Part shown: positions 37,441 through 45,685 of the stretch, in pieces
How positions within the stretch are numbered: the stretch's first letter is position 1
Layout: every line of letters starts with the position of its first letter
Origin: UBA932 sp031548545
GTDB lineage: Bacteria > Bacteroidota > Bacteroidia > Bacteroidales > UBA932
Reading direction: 5' to 3'
Assembly (NCBI GenBank): GCA_031548545.1
Contig: JAVBQY010000001.1
Coordinates: 1-64,000 of the forward strand
Length of the DNA stretch: 64,000 nt
The notes under the pieces: generated by a model
What the model saw: the letters and a program-made list of their open reading frames with translations, nothing else
Database searches by the model: none
Told to the model about the DNA's origin: nothing
Position numbers and translations under genes: made by a program

Positions 37441-38103
37441 ATGGCAAATATTTTCGCGTCTTCTATCGGTAAAAAGCTTGTGATGAGCCTCAGCGGCCTG
37501 TTTTTATTAGTTTTCATGCTCATCCACTCGGGCGTAAACATGTTACTCCTGGTAAGCCGTGACGCTTACAACGCTGCCTGTCATTTCATGGATACCAACC
37601 CTCTCATACAGGTAATGGTTCCGGTACTGGCCCTTGGTTTCCTGATTCATATCATTTACGCCGTGTACCTGACCTGGGGCAATATGAAAGCCCGCGGCAG
37701 CCAGCGTTATGAAGTGACGAATAAAGCCCAGGCTTCTTCATGGGCCGCCCGCAATATGTTTGTATTGGGACTGATTATCCTCGGCTTTTTAGCCCTGCAC
37801 CTCACCCACTTCTGGGCCAAGATGCAGTTGCCGCATTTCATCGGAGAGGAAGGCTGTGCGGATCCTTACGGATTAGTAGCCGAACTTTTCCGCATGCCGG
37901 TATACGGCATTATTTACATCATCTGGATCTGCGCACTGTGGTTCCACCTCATGCACGGTTTCTGGAGCGCTTTCCAGACCGTAGGGATTAACAACAGCAC
38001 ATGGCTCTGCCGCCTGAAAGTGATCGCCTGCATATATGCAACCATTATCGCCCTGATGTTTATTTCCGTTCCCGTATATTTCATGATGGGATTCGGCCAA
38101 TAA
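37441..38103 (+). CDS. sdhC: Succinate dehydrogenase/fumarate reductase cytochrome b subunit (b558 family)
   Basis: Membrane subunit with five helices that carries two hemes and anchors the flavoprotein and iron-sulfur subunits of a quinol:fumarate reductase. The 220-residue length and histidines at 29, 70, 120/123 and 169/172 within helices fit the diheme b558 family. In Bacteroides and Porphyromonas this gene is followed by frdA and frdB. Here a strong terminator lies 17 bases after the stop and the next gene is trkA on the opposite strand, so the catalytic subunits must be encoded elsewhere or be missing. It has its own promoter box. Confidence 0.9.
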   Translation: MANIFASSIGKKLVMSLSGLFLLVFMLIHSGVNMLLLVSRDAYNAACHFMDTNPLIQVMVPVLALGFLIHIIYAVYLTWGNMKARGSQRYEVTNKAQASSWAARNMFVLGLIILGFLALHLTHFWAKMQLPHFIGEEGCADPYGLVAELFRMPVYGIIYIIWICALWFHLMHGFWSAFQTVGINNSTWLCRLKVIACIYATIIALMFISVPVYFMMGFGQ

Positions 38104-38120
38104 TAATAGCAACAGCATAT

Positions 38121-38165
38121 AAAGAAGGGCGGCTATCCGATTGGAACAGCCGCCCTTCTTTTATA
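38121..38165 (+). terminator. Terminator after the cytochrome b gene
   Basis: A perfect 14-bp stem AAAGAAGGGCGGCT (38121-38134) with its complement (38148-38161), loop of 13. The A- and T-rich stem ends allow action in both directions, also serving the convergent trkA transcript (stop at 38189). Confidence 0.9.
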
Positions 38166-38188
38166 TGTCTATGCTTAGGTTTACAGGC

Positions 38189-39538
38189 TTACCTGAAAAA
38201 CTTATTGACCTTGTTAAGTACTGCGGGCAGGGCCACGACCACCACCCGGTCATAGGGTTGGATCTGGCTGTCGCCAACGGCGATGAAGCAATCTTCACCC
38301 CGCACCACGCCGCCGATAATGGCGTCTTTAGGGAAATCCAGGTCGCGTATCCGCTTTTTGGTAATCAGGCTGTCGGCTTTCACGATAAACTCCACCACCT
38401 CGGCCTCGGAGCCGTTGAGCAGGCGCATGGACTGTACGTTGGCGCCCATCGTGAACCGGAAAATACGGCTGGCCGACAATAGTTTTTTGTTGATTACCGT
38501 ATCCACCCCCATATTCTCCGCCAGCTTTATATAGTCTATATCTTCGATTTCCGCAATGGTTTTCTTCACACCCAGGCGTTTGGCCAGGATGCAGGAAAGG
38601 ATATTGGTCTCCGAACTGCCGGTCACCGCCACAAAGACATCCATATTGGCTACATCTTCTTCTTTAAGCAGGTCGGTATCCCGGATATCGCCATTGATCA
38701 CCAGGGTTTCGTCCAGTTCCTCCGCCAGCTGCTCGCAGCGCTCGCGGTCGGAGTCAATCAGCTTCACGTTGGCCACCTTGTCTTCAAGGGCTACGGCCAG
38801 CATTTCCCCAATACGGGTGCCGCCCAGGATCAGCACCTTCTTCACATCAATGCTCACCTTGCCCGAGTGGCTGATCACTTCTTTAATGGCCGAACTGTTG
38901 GAGATCACAAAAACCAGGTCTCCGACCCGGAATTCATCCGACCCGGAAGGAATGATCGTTTTCCCATCGCGTGAAATCGCCACGGCGCGGTATTCGATTT
39001 CTTTGTTTTCATGCTCCACGTCCCGCAAGAGTTTATCTACAATGGGCGCTTTGGCGTCAAGTTTATAGGCCAACAGTTGCAAACGCCCCCCCGAGAAGTC
39101 CATGAACTCCGTAGTACCGGTCTGTTCCAGTAAATCCAGCAATTCCGAAACGGCATTTTTTTCGGGATAAAAGAGGCTGTCGATCCCCATGTCGGTAAAC
39201 AACATATGATGCTCCGGCTTAAGGTACTCTTCATTATTTACACGGGCAATCACCTTCTTGGCACCCATCTGCTTGGCAAAGACGGAACTGACGATATTCA
39301 TATCCTGCTCTTCCGACGGGCTCACGGCGATGAACAGATCGGCCTTGTCCACATTGGCCTTTTCCAGGGTGTCCAAAGAAGTAGAACGCCCGTGAATAAC
39401 CAGCAGGTCACCGACTTCAGCTACATGCCGCAACCGGTCCTCATCATGGTCTATCACCGTGACGGTATGGTATTCCTCTACAAGCATTTTGGCCAGATGG
39501 CTCCCCACATCGCCTGCCCCTGCAATCACAATTTTCAT
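38189..39538 (-). CDS. trkA: Potassium uptake regulatory protein TrkA
   Basis: Cytoplasmic gating subunit of the Trk/Ktr potassium transporter. The 449-residue protein has two tandem RCK_N-RCK_C units; both RCK_N parts start with a Rossmann nucleotide motif (IVIAGAGDVGSHLAK and VLILGGTRIGEML). No trkH gene is present in the window. It is the last gene of the rnfCDGEA-TPR-trkA run, ten bases after the TPR gene, so potassium uptake may be co-expressed with the ion-pumping Rnf complex. RCK_C domains can bind c-di-AMP, which the product of cdaA at 498-1283 makes, but a direct link is inference. Confidence 0.94.
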   Translation of the reverse strand: MKIVIAGAGDVGSHLAKMLVEEYHTVTVIDHDEDRLRHVAEVGDLLVIHGRSTSLDTLEKANVDKADLFIAVSPSEEQDMNIVSSVFAKQMGAKKVIARVNNEEYLKPEHHMLFTDMGIDSLFYPEKNAVSELLDLLEQTGTTEFMDFSGGRLQLLAYKLDAKAPIVDKLLRDVEHENKEIEYRAVAISRDGKTIIPSGSDEFRVGDLVFVISNSSAIKEVISHSGKVSIDVKKVLILGGTRIGEMLAVALEDKVANVKLIDSDRERCEQLAEELDETLVINGDIRDTDLLKEEDVANMDVFVAVTGSSETNILSCILAKRLGVKKTIAEIEDIDYIKLAENMGVDTVINKKLLSASRIFRFTMGANVQSMRLLNGSEAEVVEFIVKADSLITKKRIRDLDFPKDAIIGGVVRGEDCFIAVGDSQIQPYDRVVVVALPAVLNKVNKFFR

Positions 39539-39548
39539 AGCCTGTCTT

Positions 39549-39734
39549 TTACGGATTTATCAAATCAGTGTAACGGAAATCAAGAATATCATTAATGTAG
39601 TCCAGGGCGAATTTCGCAGGACTTTCAGGATCCAGCTCCAGCGCTTTCTTGTAAGCGTTGATGGCTTCGGCCCATTCCTGCTTTTGCTGGTGGGCCTTAC
39701 CTTCTAAGTAATATGTTTCGGCGTTCGGTAACAT
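39549..39734 (-). CDS. Small TPR protein
   Basis: A 61-residue protein consisting of little more than one tetratricopeptide repeat (YYLEGKAHQQKQEWAEAIN, then AYKKALELDP). There is no signal peptide. It sits between rnfA (17 bases) and trkA (10 bases) on the same strand. The short spacing, TPR consensus and occurrence of similar small TPR genes beside rnfA in other Bacteroidales support a real gene. Partner and role are unknown. Confidence 0.8.
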   Translation of the reverse strand: MLPNAETYYLEGKAHQQKQEWAEAINAYKKALELDPESPAKFALDYINDILDFRYTDLINP

Positions 39735-39751
39735 AATATGACAAGGATTAA

Positions 39752-40351
39752 TTATACCAATCCGGCAAAGCCCATGAAAGCCAAGGCCAGGATACCGGCG
39801 GTGACCAAAGCGATGGGAATGCCTTTAAACGCTTTAGGCACCTCGGCCAGGTCAAGCTGTTCGCGCAGTCCGGCAAAAAGCACCATGGCCAGGGCGAAAC
39901 CGGCCGCCGAAGCAATGGCGTAGACCACGCTCTCTGCCAGGTTCAGGTAATGTTCGGCGCCACCAAAGGCAAATTCTTTAGACACCACCAGTATGGCCAC
40001 CCCTAATACGGCGCAGTTGGTGGTAATAAGAGGAAGGAAAATACCCAGGGCCTGATAAAGGGCCGGGCTGATTTTTTTCAGGATGATCTCCACCATTTGC
40101 ACCAATCCGGCAATGACCAGAATGAAGCTTACCGTTTGCATGAATTCGATATGCAAGGGCACCAGCACATAGTATTGCAGCAGGTAGGTCACCAGCGTGG
40201 CCAGCCCCATTACAAACATTACGGCGCCGCCCATACCCAGGGAGGTCGATACTTTATTCGATACCCCGAGGAAGGGACAGGTGCCGAGGAATTGCGCCAA
40301 CAGGATATTGTTGACAAATACGGCGGATATGATGATCAGAATATATTCCAT
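39752..40351 (-). CDS. rnfA: Rnf complex subunit RnfA
   Basis: Integral membrane subunit (199 residues, six helices) of the Rnf ferredoxin:NAD+ oxidoreductase, which couples electron transfer to sodium or proton export. The family motif NNILLAQFLGTCPFLGVS in the first helix, with the cysteine that binds the membrane [2Fe-2S] cluster together with RnfE, is intact, as is the LITTNCAVLGVA motif. It follows rnfE after a 75-base spacer that contains GTGAATA repeats. Confidence 0.95.
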   Translation of the reverse strand: MEYILIIISAVFVNNILLAQFLGTCPFLGVSNKVSTSLGMGGAVMFVMGLATLVTYLLQYYVLVPLHIEFMQTVSFILVIAGLVQMVEIILKKISPALYQALGIFLPLITTNCAVLGVAILVVSKEFAFGGAEHYLNLAESVVYAIASAAGFALAMVLFAGLREQLDLAEVPKAFKGIPIALVTAGILALAFMGFAGLV

Positions 40352-40395
40352 AACAAATAGTGAATAATGAATAGTGAATAGTGAATAATGAAGAA
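40352..40395. repeat. GTGAATAAT-type tandem repeat upstream of rnfA
   Basis: Plus strand shows GTGAATAATGAATAGTGAA followed by TAGTGAATAATGAA, an imperfect 7-bp (GTGAATA) tandem array in the rnfE-rnfA spacer. No promoter box is recognised inside it. Confidence 0.7.
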
Positions 40396-40426
40396 CAAAT
40401 AACGGACCTCATTCGTTGTTTGTTAA

Positions 40427-41002
40427 TTACTTCTTTATCTTATTAAACAAGACCATCAGGTAGCCGAGCACGATGAAGGCCCCGGGAGCGAGGATAAAGA
40501 GCGTAATGCCTCCGGGCAGGATTTTCATGCCGAAGAAGGCCCCGGCACCCAGCAGCTCGCGTACCATACCGATTACGGTCAATGAGGCGGTAAAGCCAAG
40601 GCCGATACCCAAACCGTCATACATGGAATCCAGTACGGAGTTTTTGGCGGCAAAAGCTTCGGCGCGGCCAAGCACAATACAGTTCACCACAATCAGTGGG
40701 ATAAACAAACCGAGGGTTTTGTACAGATCGGGAACATAGGCCTGCATCAGGAACTGGACCACCGTTACGAAAGTGGCAATAATCACGATATAGCAAGGTA
40801 TGCGCACCTTGTCCGGAATCTGTGCGGCTACGGCGGCAATGGCCATATTCGAAAGCGTAAGCACGGCGGCTGTGGCCAGGCCCATCCCCATGCCGTTAAG
40901 GGCGGAGGAGGTCGTAGCTAAGGTAGGGCACATCCCCAGGAGCAATACGAAAGTAGGGTTTTCCTTGATCAGCCCTTTTAATATCAATTGAACTTTAGTC
41001 AT
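40427..41002 (-). CDS. rnfE: Rnf complex subunit RnfE
   Basis: Membrane subunit (191 residues, six helices) homologous to RnfA and inverted relative to it in the membrane. It has the matching NPTFVLLLGMCPTLATTS cysteine motif and PLIVVNCIVLGRAEAFA. RnfA and RnfE together hold the transmembrane [2Fe-2S] cluster. The gene follows rnfG with 29 bases between them, filled with TTAGTC repeats. Confidence 0.95.
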   Translation of the reverse strand: MTKVQLILKGLIKENPTFVLLLGMCPTLATTSSALNGMGMGLATAAVLTLSNMAIAAVAAQIPDKVRIPCYIVIIATFVTVVQFLMQAYVPDLYKTLGLFIPLIVVNCIVLGRAEAFAAKNSVLDSMYDGLGIGLGFTASLTVIGMVRELLGAGAFFGMKILPGGITLFILAPGAFIVLGYLMVLFNKIKK

Positions 41003-41045
41003 AAGTAGTTATTCTTAGTCACTTAGTCTCTTTATTTCTTAGTCT
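41003..41045. repeat. TTAGTC-type short repeats between rnfG and rnfE
   Basis: Plus strand shows TTCTTAGTCACTTAGTCTC, then TTTATTTCTTAGTCTCCTG: an imperfect 7-8 bp repeat, the complement of the GACTAAGA type at 15221-15258. It spans the spacer and the final rnfG codons. Confidence 0.6.
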
Positions 41046-41604
41046 CCTGAAAAGCGCGATAAGCGCGCTCCACCGCATCGCAATAGGCGCGCGAACTGAT
41101 GGTAGAAGCCGTAATGGCATCCACATCGCCGCCGTCTTTACGCACGAGCAATTTGAAATCGGCCGGATTTTTGCCCTCAAACTGCAGGCTGAAGTCCCCC
41201 TTGCTTTTGTCGATTTTATCGCCCAGACCGGGGGTTTCGGCATGTGAGAGTACGGCAATATTATTAATCGTACCATCGGGCAGGAAGCCCACCATCAGGG
41301 CCATCAAACCACCGAAGCCTTTGGAGGTGGATGTTTCCACGGCCACGCCCACTACTTCTTCGCCCTGTCTGGCGGTATAAAGGCGCAGGGTACGGCCATC
41401 GAGCTCTATGGTCTGCGGGTCTTCCGACGGATTATTATCAAAGGCCGGCACCACCTCGGAGATAGACGTGTTGATTTTCGCCGTTTCGGCCGCAACAATC
41501 GCATCGGCAGTGAGCAGGTAAACGCCGCCCATAATGGCTGAAGATACCAGGGCGGTAAGTGTCAGTACGACCACCATATTTGTAAATGAAGAAGACCTAG
41601 CCAT
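41032..41604 (-). CDS. rnfG: Rnf complex subunit RnfG
   Basis: Subunit with one N-terminal transmembrane helix (about 8-30) and a periplasmic FMN-binding domain. The covalent flavin attachment threonine is expected in the DAITASTISSRA segment near residue 165, which matches the S/T-x-A/S-T flavinylation pattern. Length 190. Its start overlaps rnfD by eight bases. The enzyme that attaches FMN (ApbE) is not encoded in the window. Confidence 0.93.
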   Translation of the reverse strand: MARSSSFTNMVVVLTLTALVSSAIMGGVYLLTADAIVAAETAKINTSISEVVPAFDNNPSEDPQTIELDGRTLRLYTARQGEEVVGVAVETSTSKGFGGLMALMVGFLPDGTINNIAVLSHAETPGLGDKIDKSKGDFSLQFEGKNPADFKLLVRKDGGDVDAITASTISSRAYCDAVERAYRAFQETKK

Positions 41605-42595
41605 GTTTCACCTCCTCGCCGTAACGTTTGGGTTTAATATATTGGTTGATTAAAGGTACGGTGGCGTTCATGATCAGGATAGCGAAAGAAATTCCCTCGG
41701 GATAGCTGCCGAACACACGGATCAGGATGGTGATCAGGCCGATGCCCACCCCGTACACTATCATACCGCGGGGGTTCATGGGTGAGGTTACATAGTCCGT
41801 AGCCATGAAGATAGCCCCCAGTAACACCCCTCCGGTAAGCAGGTGGAACAATGGGTCTATAAAGTGCTGCGGATCCGCCAGCCAGAGGATACCGCCGAAC
41901 AGGGTAATAGTACCGAAAATAGCCAGGGGAATATGCGGACGAATCACGTGGCGCAGGAGTAAATAGGCAAAGCCTATCAGCAGGGCAATGGCCGATACCT
42001 CACCGGCCGATCCGCCGATTTTTCCGAAGAGCAGTTGCAGGTAAGAGAAATCACCGGCGCTCATGATCTGTTCCACCGTATCGCCTTTGGCCAGCCCTTC
42101 CTTGACAATGGCCAGCGGAGTGGCGCCTGTAGTGGCATCGACTCCGGTCCAGGCCACAGGACGGGGCCAGGAGGTCATTTGCACCGGAAAGGAAATCAGC
42201 AGGAATACACGGCCCACCAGGGCGGGATTAAACAGGTTCTGGCCCAGGCCGCCGAAAGTCATCTTGGCAACGCCAATGGCCACCACACAACCGATGAAGA
42301 CAATCCACCAGGGAATATTAGCCGGCAGGTTCATCGCCAGCAACAGGCCTGTTACCAAGGCTGAAAGGTCGCCTACCGTTGTTTTTTCTCTTTTCATCAC
42401 CCAGCGTTCAATGGCGTACTCCAGCAACACGCAGGAAATAATGGCTACGGCTGCCGTAGTAAGGGCGCCGAGGCCGAAAAAATATACCGACATCAGATAG
42501 GCCGGTAGCAGGGCGATCACCACATCCAACATCAGGCGTTGGGTGCTGTCCTTGCTATGGGCGTGCGGCGCCGGGGAAATTACAAGTTGTTTCAT
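41597..42595 (-). CDS. rnfD: Rnf complex subunit RnfD
   Basis: Membrane subunit (332 residues, about nine to ten helices) related to NqrB. A covalent FMN threonine is expected in TGATPLAIVK near residue 160, consistent with the family S-G/D-A-T pattern. Other conserved features are GGLGQNLFNPALVGRVF and the ATDYVTSPMNPRG block near the C-terminus. It overlaps rnfG by eight bases and lies 25 bases downstream of rnfC, in a spacer of GATTAAGA repeats. Confidence 0.95.
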   Translation of the reverse strand: MKQLVISPAPHAHSKDSTQRLMLDVVIALLPAYLMSVYFFGLGALTTAAVAIISCVLLEYAIERWVMKREKTTVGDLSALVTGLLLAMNLPANIPWWIVFIGCVVAIGVAKMTFGGLGQNLFNPALVGRVFLLISFPVQMTSWPRPVAWTGVDATTGATPLAIVKEGLAKGDTVEQIMSAGDFSYLQLLFGKIGGSAGEVSAIALLIGFAYLLLRHVIRPHIPLAIFGTITLFGGILWLADPQHFIDPLFHLLTGGVLLGAIFMATDYVTSPMNPRGMIVYGVGIGLITILIRVFGSYPEGISFAILIMNATVPLINQYIKPKRYGEEVKHG

Positions 42596-42620
42596 GTATT
42601 GAGATTAAGAGATTAGGAGA

Positions 42621-43958
42621 TTATAATTTCGGGCGTGAGCGCAGTATTTTAATCACTTCGGCCTTGCCCAGGCGGATATAATCCAACAGGGGAATCTGCG
42701 CCGGGCAGGAATAGAGGCAACAGCCGCATTCGATACAGTCCTGCGCCCGGTTGGCTTCCAAATCATCATACAATTTACGCTGGGTCTGCTTGATCAACAG
42801 GTAAGGTTCCAGGCCCATAGGACAGGCCTGTACGCACTTGGCGCAACGGATACAGTTAGACGCTTCCTTGCGTCTGGCCTCACTTCCGGGTATCAGCAGG
42901 ATGGCCGAACTCACCTTGGAGGTAGGAGCGTCAATATTGGAAATGGCCTTGCCCATCATAGGCCCGCCGCATACAATCTTGCCCGTATCCTCGGGGATAC
43001 CGCCGGCGGCCGCAAGCACCTTGGACATGGGGGTCCCCACACGCACCAGAAGGTTCACCTGCCGCCCGGCCGACTTGCCGGTAACAGTCACGCTATTATC
43101 TATCAAGGGTTTGTTTTTTTGCACTGCCTCATAGACCGCCAGGGCGGTGCCCACGTTCTGCACCACGGCGCCCACGTCAATGGGCAAACCCATAGATGGC
43201 ACCTGCCGGCCGATCACGGCATCGATCAGCTGTTTTTCGCCTCCCTGCGGATAACGTTTTTTCAGGGGAACGATATCCACCTCATAATGGTGTTCGCGTA
43301 TGATATCCGTCAGCAATTTGATGGCATCGGGTTTATTGGTTTCAATACCTATGTATGCCTTGGGGGCATTCAGGGCTTTCTTCAGCAACAAGGCGCCGAT
43401 GATGACCTGCTCGCCGTATTCAAGCATCACCCGGTGGTCTGAGGTAAGGTAAGGCTCACACTCGGCGGCATTGATAATTACCGCATCTGCCTTCTTGCCC
43501 GGAGGCGGAGTCAGCTTTACATGGGTAGGAAAGGCCGCACCGCCCAACCCTACGACACCGGCATCCGCTATTTTCTTAATAATAGCCGGAGCATCCAGGG
43601 TGATCTCACGTACCACCGCGGGCGTACGGTCTATCTCCGGCAGCCACTGGTCACCTTCCACCTGGATAATTATGGCGGGTTTCTTAAAACCCACAATATC
43701 CGTCACCGGCTCAATAGCGGTAACGGTACCCGACACGGAGGCGTGAATATTGGCAGACATAAATCCGGAAGCTTTGGCCACCAGCTGCCCGACCTTCACC
43801 TGGTCGCCTTTGGCCACCACCGGCTCTGCGGGAGCGCCAATATGCTGACCGAGGAAAAGGGCTACCATTCCTTCGGGCGGCAATTGTTGCAGCGGACTCT
43901 GCGCCGCCAGCTTCTGATCGGCGGGATGAATACCGCCAATAGAAAATGTTCTGAGCAT
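42621..43958 (-). CDS. rnfC: Rnf complex subunit RnfC
   Basis: Peripheral subunit with NADH/FMN-binding and two [4Fe-4S] clusters. The 445-residue protein carries the GLGGAAFPTHVKL flavin/NADH segment, an SLBB domain and two ferredoxin motifs: CIRCAKCVQACP and CIECGCCLYSCP. An in-frame start at 43985 is excluded because it falls in the promoter box; 43958 begins with the family N-terminus MLRTFSIGGIHP. In related genomes rnfB lies directly upstream; here rnfB is at 56864-57709 and rnfC has its own promoter. Confidence 0.95.
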   Translation of the reverse strand: MLRTFSIGGIHPADQKLAAQSPLQQLPPEGMVALFLGQHIGAPAEPVVAKGDQVKVGQLVAKASGFMSANIHASVSGTVTAIEPVTDIVGFKKPAIIIQVEGDQWLPEIDRTPAVVREITLDAPAIIKKIADAGVVGLGGAAFPTHVKLTPPPGKKADAVIINAAECEPYLTSDHRVMLEYGEQVIIGALLLKKALNAPKAYIGIETNKPDAIKLLTDIIREHHYEVDIVPLKKRYPQGGEKQLIDAVIGRQVPSMGLPIDVGAVVQNVGTALAVYEAVQKNKPLIDNSVTVTGKSAGRQVNLLVRVGTPMSKVLAAAGGIPEDTGKIVCGGPMMGKAISNIDAPTSKVSSAILLIPGSEARRKEASNCIRCAKCVQACPMGLEPYLLIKQTQRKLYDDLEANRAQDCIECGCCLYSCPAQIPLLDYIRLGKAEVIKILRSRPKL

Positions 43959-43982
43959 AATTGTGTTTCTAAATTTAATATG

Positions 43983-43990
43983 CAAAGATA
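43983..43990 (-). promoter_or_regulatory. rnfC -7 box
   Basis: TATCTTTG on the minus strand matches TAnnTTTG and lies 24 bases before the rnfC ATG at 43958. It would drive rnfCDGEA-TPR-trkA independently of rnfB. Confidence 0.55.
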
Positions 43991-44003
43991 ATAATAAAAA
44001 ATA

Positions 44004-44033
44004 TTGATATAAGCACGAAAAATCCTATTTTTG
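44004..44033 (+). promoter_or_regulatory. Promoter of the porin-like gene
   Basis: TTG (44004-44006) and TATTTTTG (44026-44033) are 19 bases apart. The start at 44058 then has a leader of about 20 nt, and an in-frame start at 44031 is excluded. Confidence 0.65.
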
Positions 44034-44057
44034 CACATTCTTATACCGAAAATTCAC

Positions 44058-44834
44058 ATGACCAACCGCTTTTTTCTCCTACTGGTCTCCTGTGTTGTGA
44101 CCCTCTCGCCGCTAAAGGCGCAAACCGAAAATAAAACACAATTTACGCTTCAGCCCTCGGTTGACTTTGTAAGCCGTTATATGTGGCGGGGCTCCCCGCT
44201 CTCCGGCGCAGGGCTGCAACCGGTAATCACCGGTGAAATGCATTGGGGCGGCAAACACACGCTGGGGCTGCAGTTGGTAGGCTTTACCGACTTCCAATTC
44301 ACCCTCAAAGAATTTGATTACAACATCTACTACGGCTACCAGTTATCGGAGGCGGACAAGTTAAGCATCACCCTGTTCGACTATTGGAGCGTGCCCGAGC
44401 CGACTACCGGCTATTTCAACTACAATAAGGATTCTACACTGCATAAGCTGGAATTGTTTGCAGACTACGCCCATGCTTTCGACGCCAATAGCTCCCTGCA
44501 CCTCAAGTGGGCGACTTTTATTTACGGCAAGGACAAGACAATGGGGCCAGGCGGACAGCCCTCCGGCGAGCAGGCTTTCTCCAGCTACTTCGAAATCAAA
44601 TATAAAGGATTAGCCGCCCGGCATTACAACTGGGAGGTCCTGGCCGGTATCAGCCCTTTCAAAAGCGCCTATACCTATTACAATAATTCATTTGCAGTAG
44701 TGAATGTCGGACTACACGTAGAACGCACGTTCGATCTGGGTGCGGACATACTGCTCATCCCGTCGGTAACCGCCACGGTAAACCCGCTGATGGAGCAGGC
44801 TTACCTGGCATTCGGTCTATCCTTTTGCTTGTAA
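44058..44834 (+). CDS. TorF-like putative porin
   Basis: A 258-residue exported protein with a signal peptide (about 1-22, SPLKAQ) and alternating strands ending in an aromatic-poor but beta-like C-terminus, consistent with an outer-membrane barrel. The N-terminal FVSRYMWRGSPLSG resembles the VSDYRFRG motif of the TorF/Gcw_chp putative porins. The cargo is unknown. It has a good promoter, divergent from rnfC, and converges on the STAS gene with 15 bases between. It is the first gene of the segment between rnfC and rnfB. Confidence 0.7.
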   Translation: MTNRFFLLLVSCVVTLSPLKAQTENKTQFTLQPSVDFVSRYMWRGSPLSGAGLQPVITGEMHWGGKHTLGLQLVGFTDFQFTLKEFDYNIYYGYQLSEADKLSITLFDYWSVPEPTTGYFNYNKDSTLHKLELFADYAHAFDANSSLHLKWATFIYGKDKTMGPGGQPSGEQAFSSYFEIKYKGLAARHYNWEVLAGISPFKSAYTYYNNSFAVVNVGLHVERTFDLGADILLIPSVTATVNPLMEQAYLAFGLSFCL

Positions 44835-44849
44835 ACCAAGGCGGGCGCC

Positions 44850-45179
44850 TTAGGCGTTCAAAGCCGCGTCTTTGGTATCAAAAATTTTGAAAATGCTGGT
44901 AAAGCCCGTGATGTTGAAAATCTCACGGATCTCGGGCAGCAGGTTACAGAACAACAGTTTTCCGTTGGCTGCCGTGCATTTTTTCTGCATATTCAAAAAT
45001 ACACGCAGGCCTGAGCTGCTCACATAATCCAATTTGGAACAGTCTAAAATCAAGTTAACCGGATGTTCGTTCAAGAGATTATTGATACCCGTTTCAAAAA
45101 CGGTGTAGTTGGTCGTATCAAGACGGCCTTCAAGGGCTACGACGGTAAAATTACCTTCCAGTGTTGTTGTGTATTTCAT
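44850..45179 (-). CDS. STAS-domain anti-anti-sigma factor-like protein
   Basis: A 109-residue single STAS domain like SpoIIAA/RsbV. The conserved switch serine is present in VSSSGLRV (Ser56, equivalent to Ser58 of SpoIIAA). In known systems a GHKL kinase phosphorylates this serine and a PP2C phosphatase removes the phosphate. The ATG at 45179 lies five bases after the stop of the GHKL gene, so the pair is co-transcribed. No sigma factor is seen in the window, so the output could be another protein. Confidence 0.9.
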   Translation of the reverse strand: MKYTTTLEGNFTVVALEGRLDTTNYTVFETGINNLLNEHPVNLILDCSKLDYVSSSGLRVFLNMQKKCTAANGKLLFCNLLPEIREIFNITGFTSIFKIFDTKDAALNA

Positions 45180-45184
45180 AATGC

Positions 45185-45595
45185 TCAAATTTTTTTTGTT
45201 AGCGTTAAGCTATTTATATTATCACGGCGTTGATAGGTCACCGTATCCATCATTTGCTTTACCATAAATATCCCCAGGCCACCCACCGGCCGGTCTTCCG
45301 CCGCCAGGCTTATATCCGGGTCTTCCGCCGCCGTAGGATCAAAGGCCGGGCCTTTATCTTCCACGACCACGGTCAGCAACGGTTGCTCATAGCTTATATG
45401 GACGTCCAGGGGCGTATCCGCAGGCATTCCCTGATAGGCATAATTGATTACGTTGGATACGACTTCTTCCAGTACCACATTCAGCTGCATAACCACAGGA
45501 GCCGGAAATGAAGCCTCCTCGCCGAATTGTTCCACCAATTCCTGCAAACGGCCAAGTTCCGCCATATCATTATAGAATACCTGTTTAACGGTCAT
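45185..45595 (-). CDS. GHKL ATPase, anti-sigma factor/serine kinase-like (RsbW type)
   Basis: A 136-residue HATPase domain of the SpoIIAB/RsbW class. It has the N box VLEEVVSNVINYAY (42-54), the G1 box EDKGPAFDP (79-87) and the G2 box VGGLGIFMVKQM (104-115), so ATP binding appears intact. It should phosphorylate the neighbouring STAS protein. The -7 box TATCTTTG (45609-45602) lies so close to the ATG that the transcript is probably leaderless. The likely cognate phosphatase is the REC-PP2C protein at 53115-54275. A degenerate copy of this fold appears at the end of the ABC ATPase at 47971-49080. Confidence 0.9.
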   Translation of the reverse strand: MTVKQVFYNDMAELGRLQELVEQFGEEASFPAPVVMQLNVVLEEVVSNVINYAYQGMPADTPLDVHISYEQPLLTVVVEDKGPAFDPTAAEDPDISLAAEDRPVGGLGIFMVKQMMDTVTYQRRDNINSLTLTKKI

Positions 45596-45601
45596 AATTT
45601 A

Positions 45602-45609
45602 CAAAGATA
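45602..45609 (-). promoter_or_regulatory. -7 box of the GHKL-STAS pair
   Basis: TATCTTTG on the minus strand ends six bases before the ATG at 45595, leaving almost no leader if transcription starts at the usual distance. Confidence 0.5.
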
Positions 45610-45685
45610 AAGAAAAATTATTTTATAATGAAATTTATCCTTTACTATAGTATTTTTTAGTATTTTCGTGTAAAATTCAAGTCCA

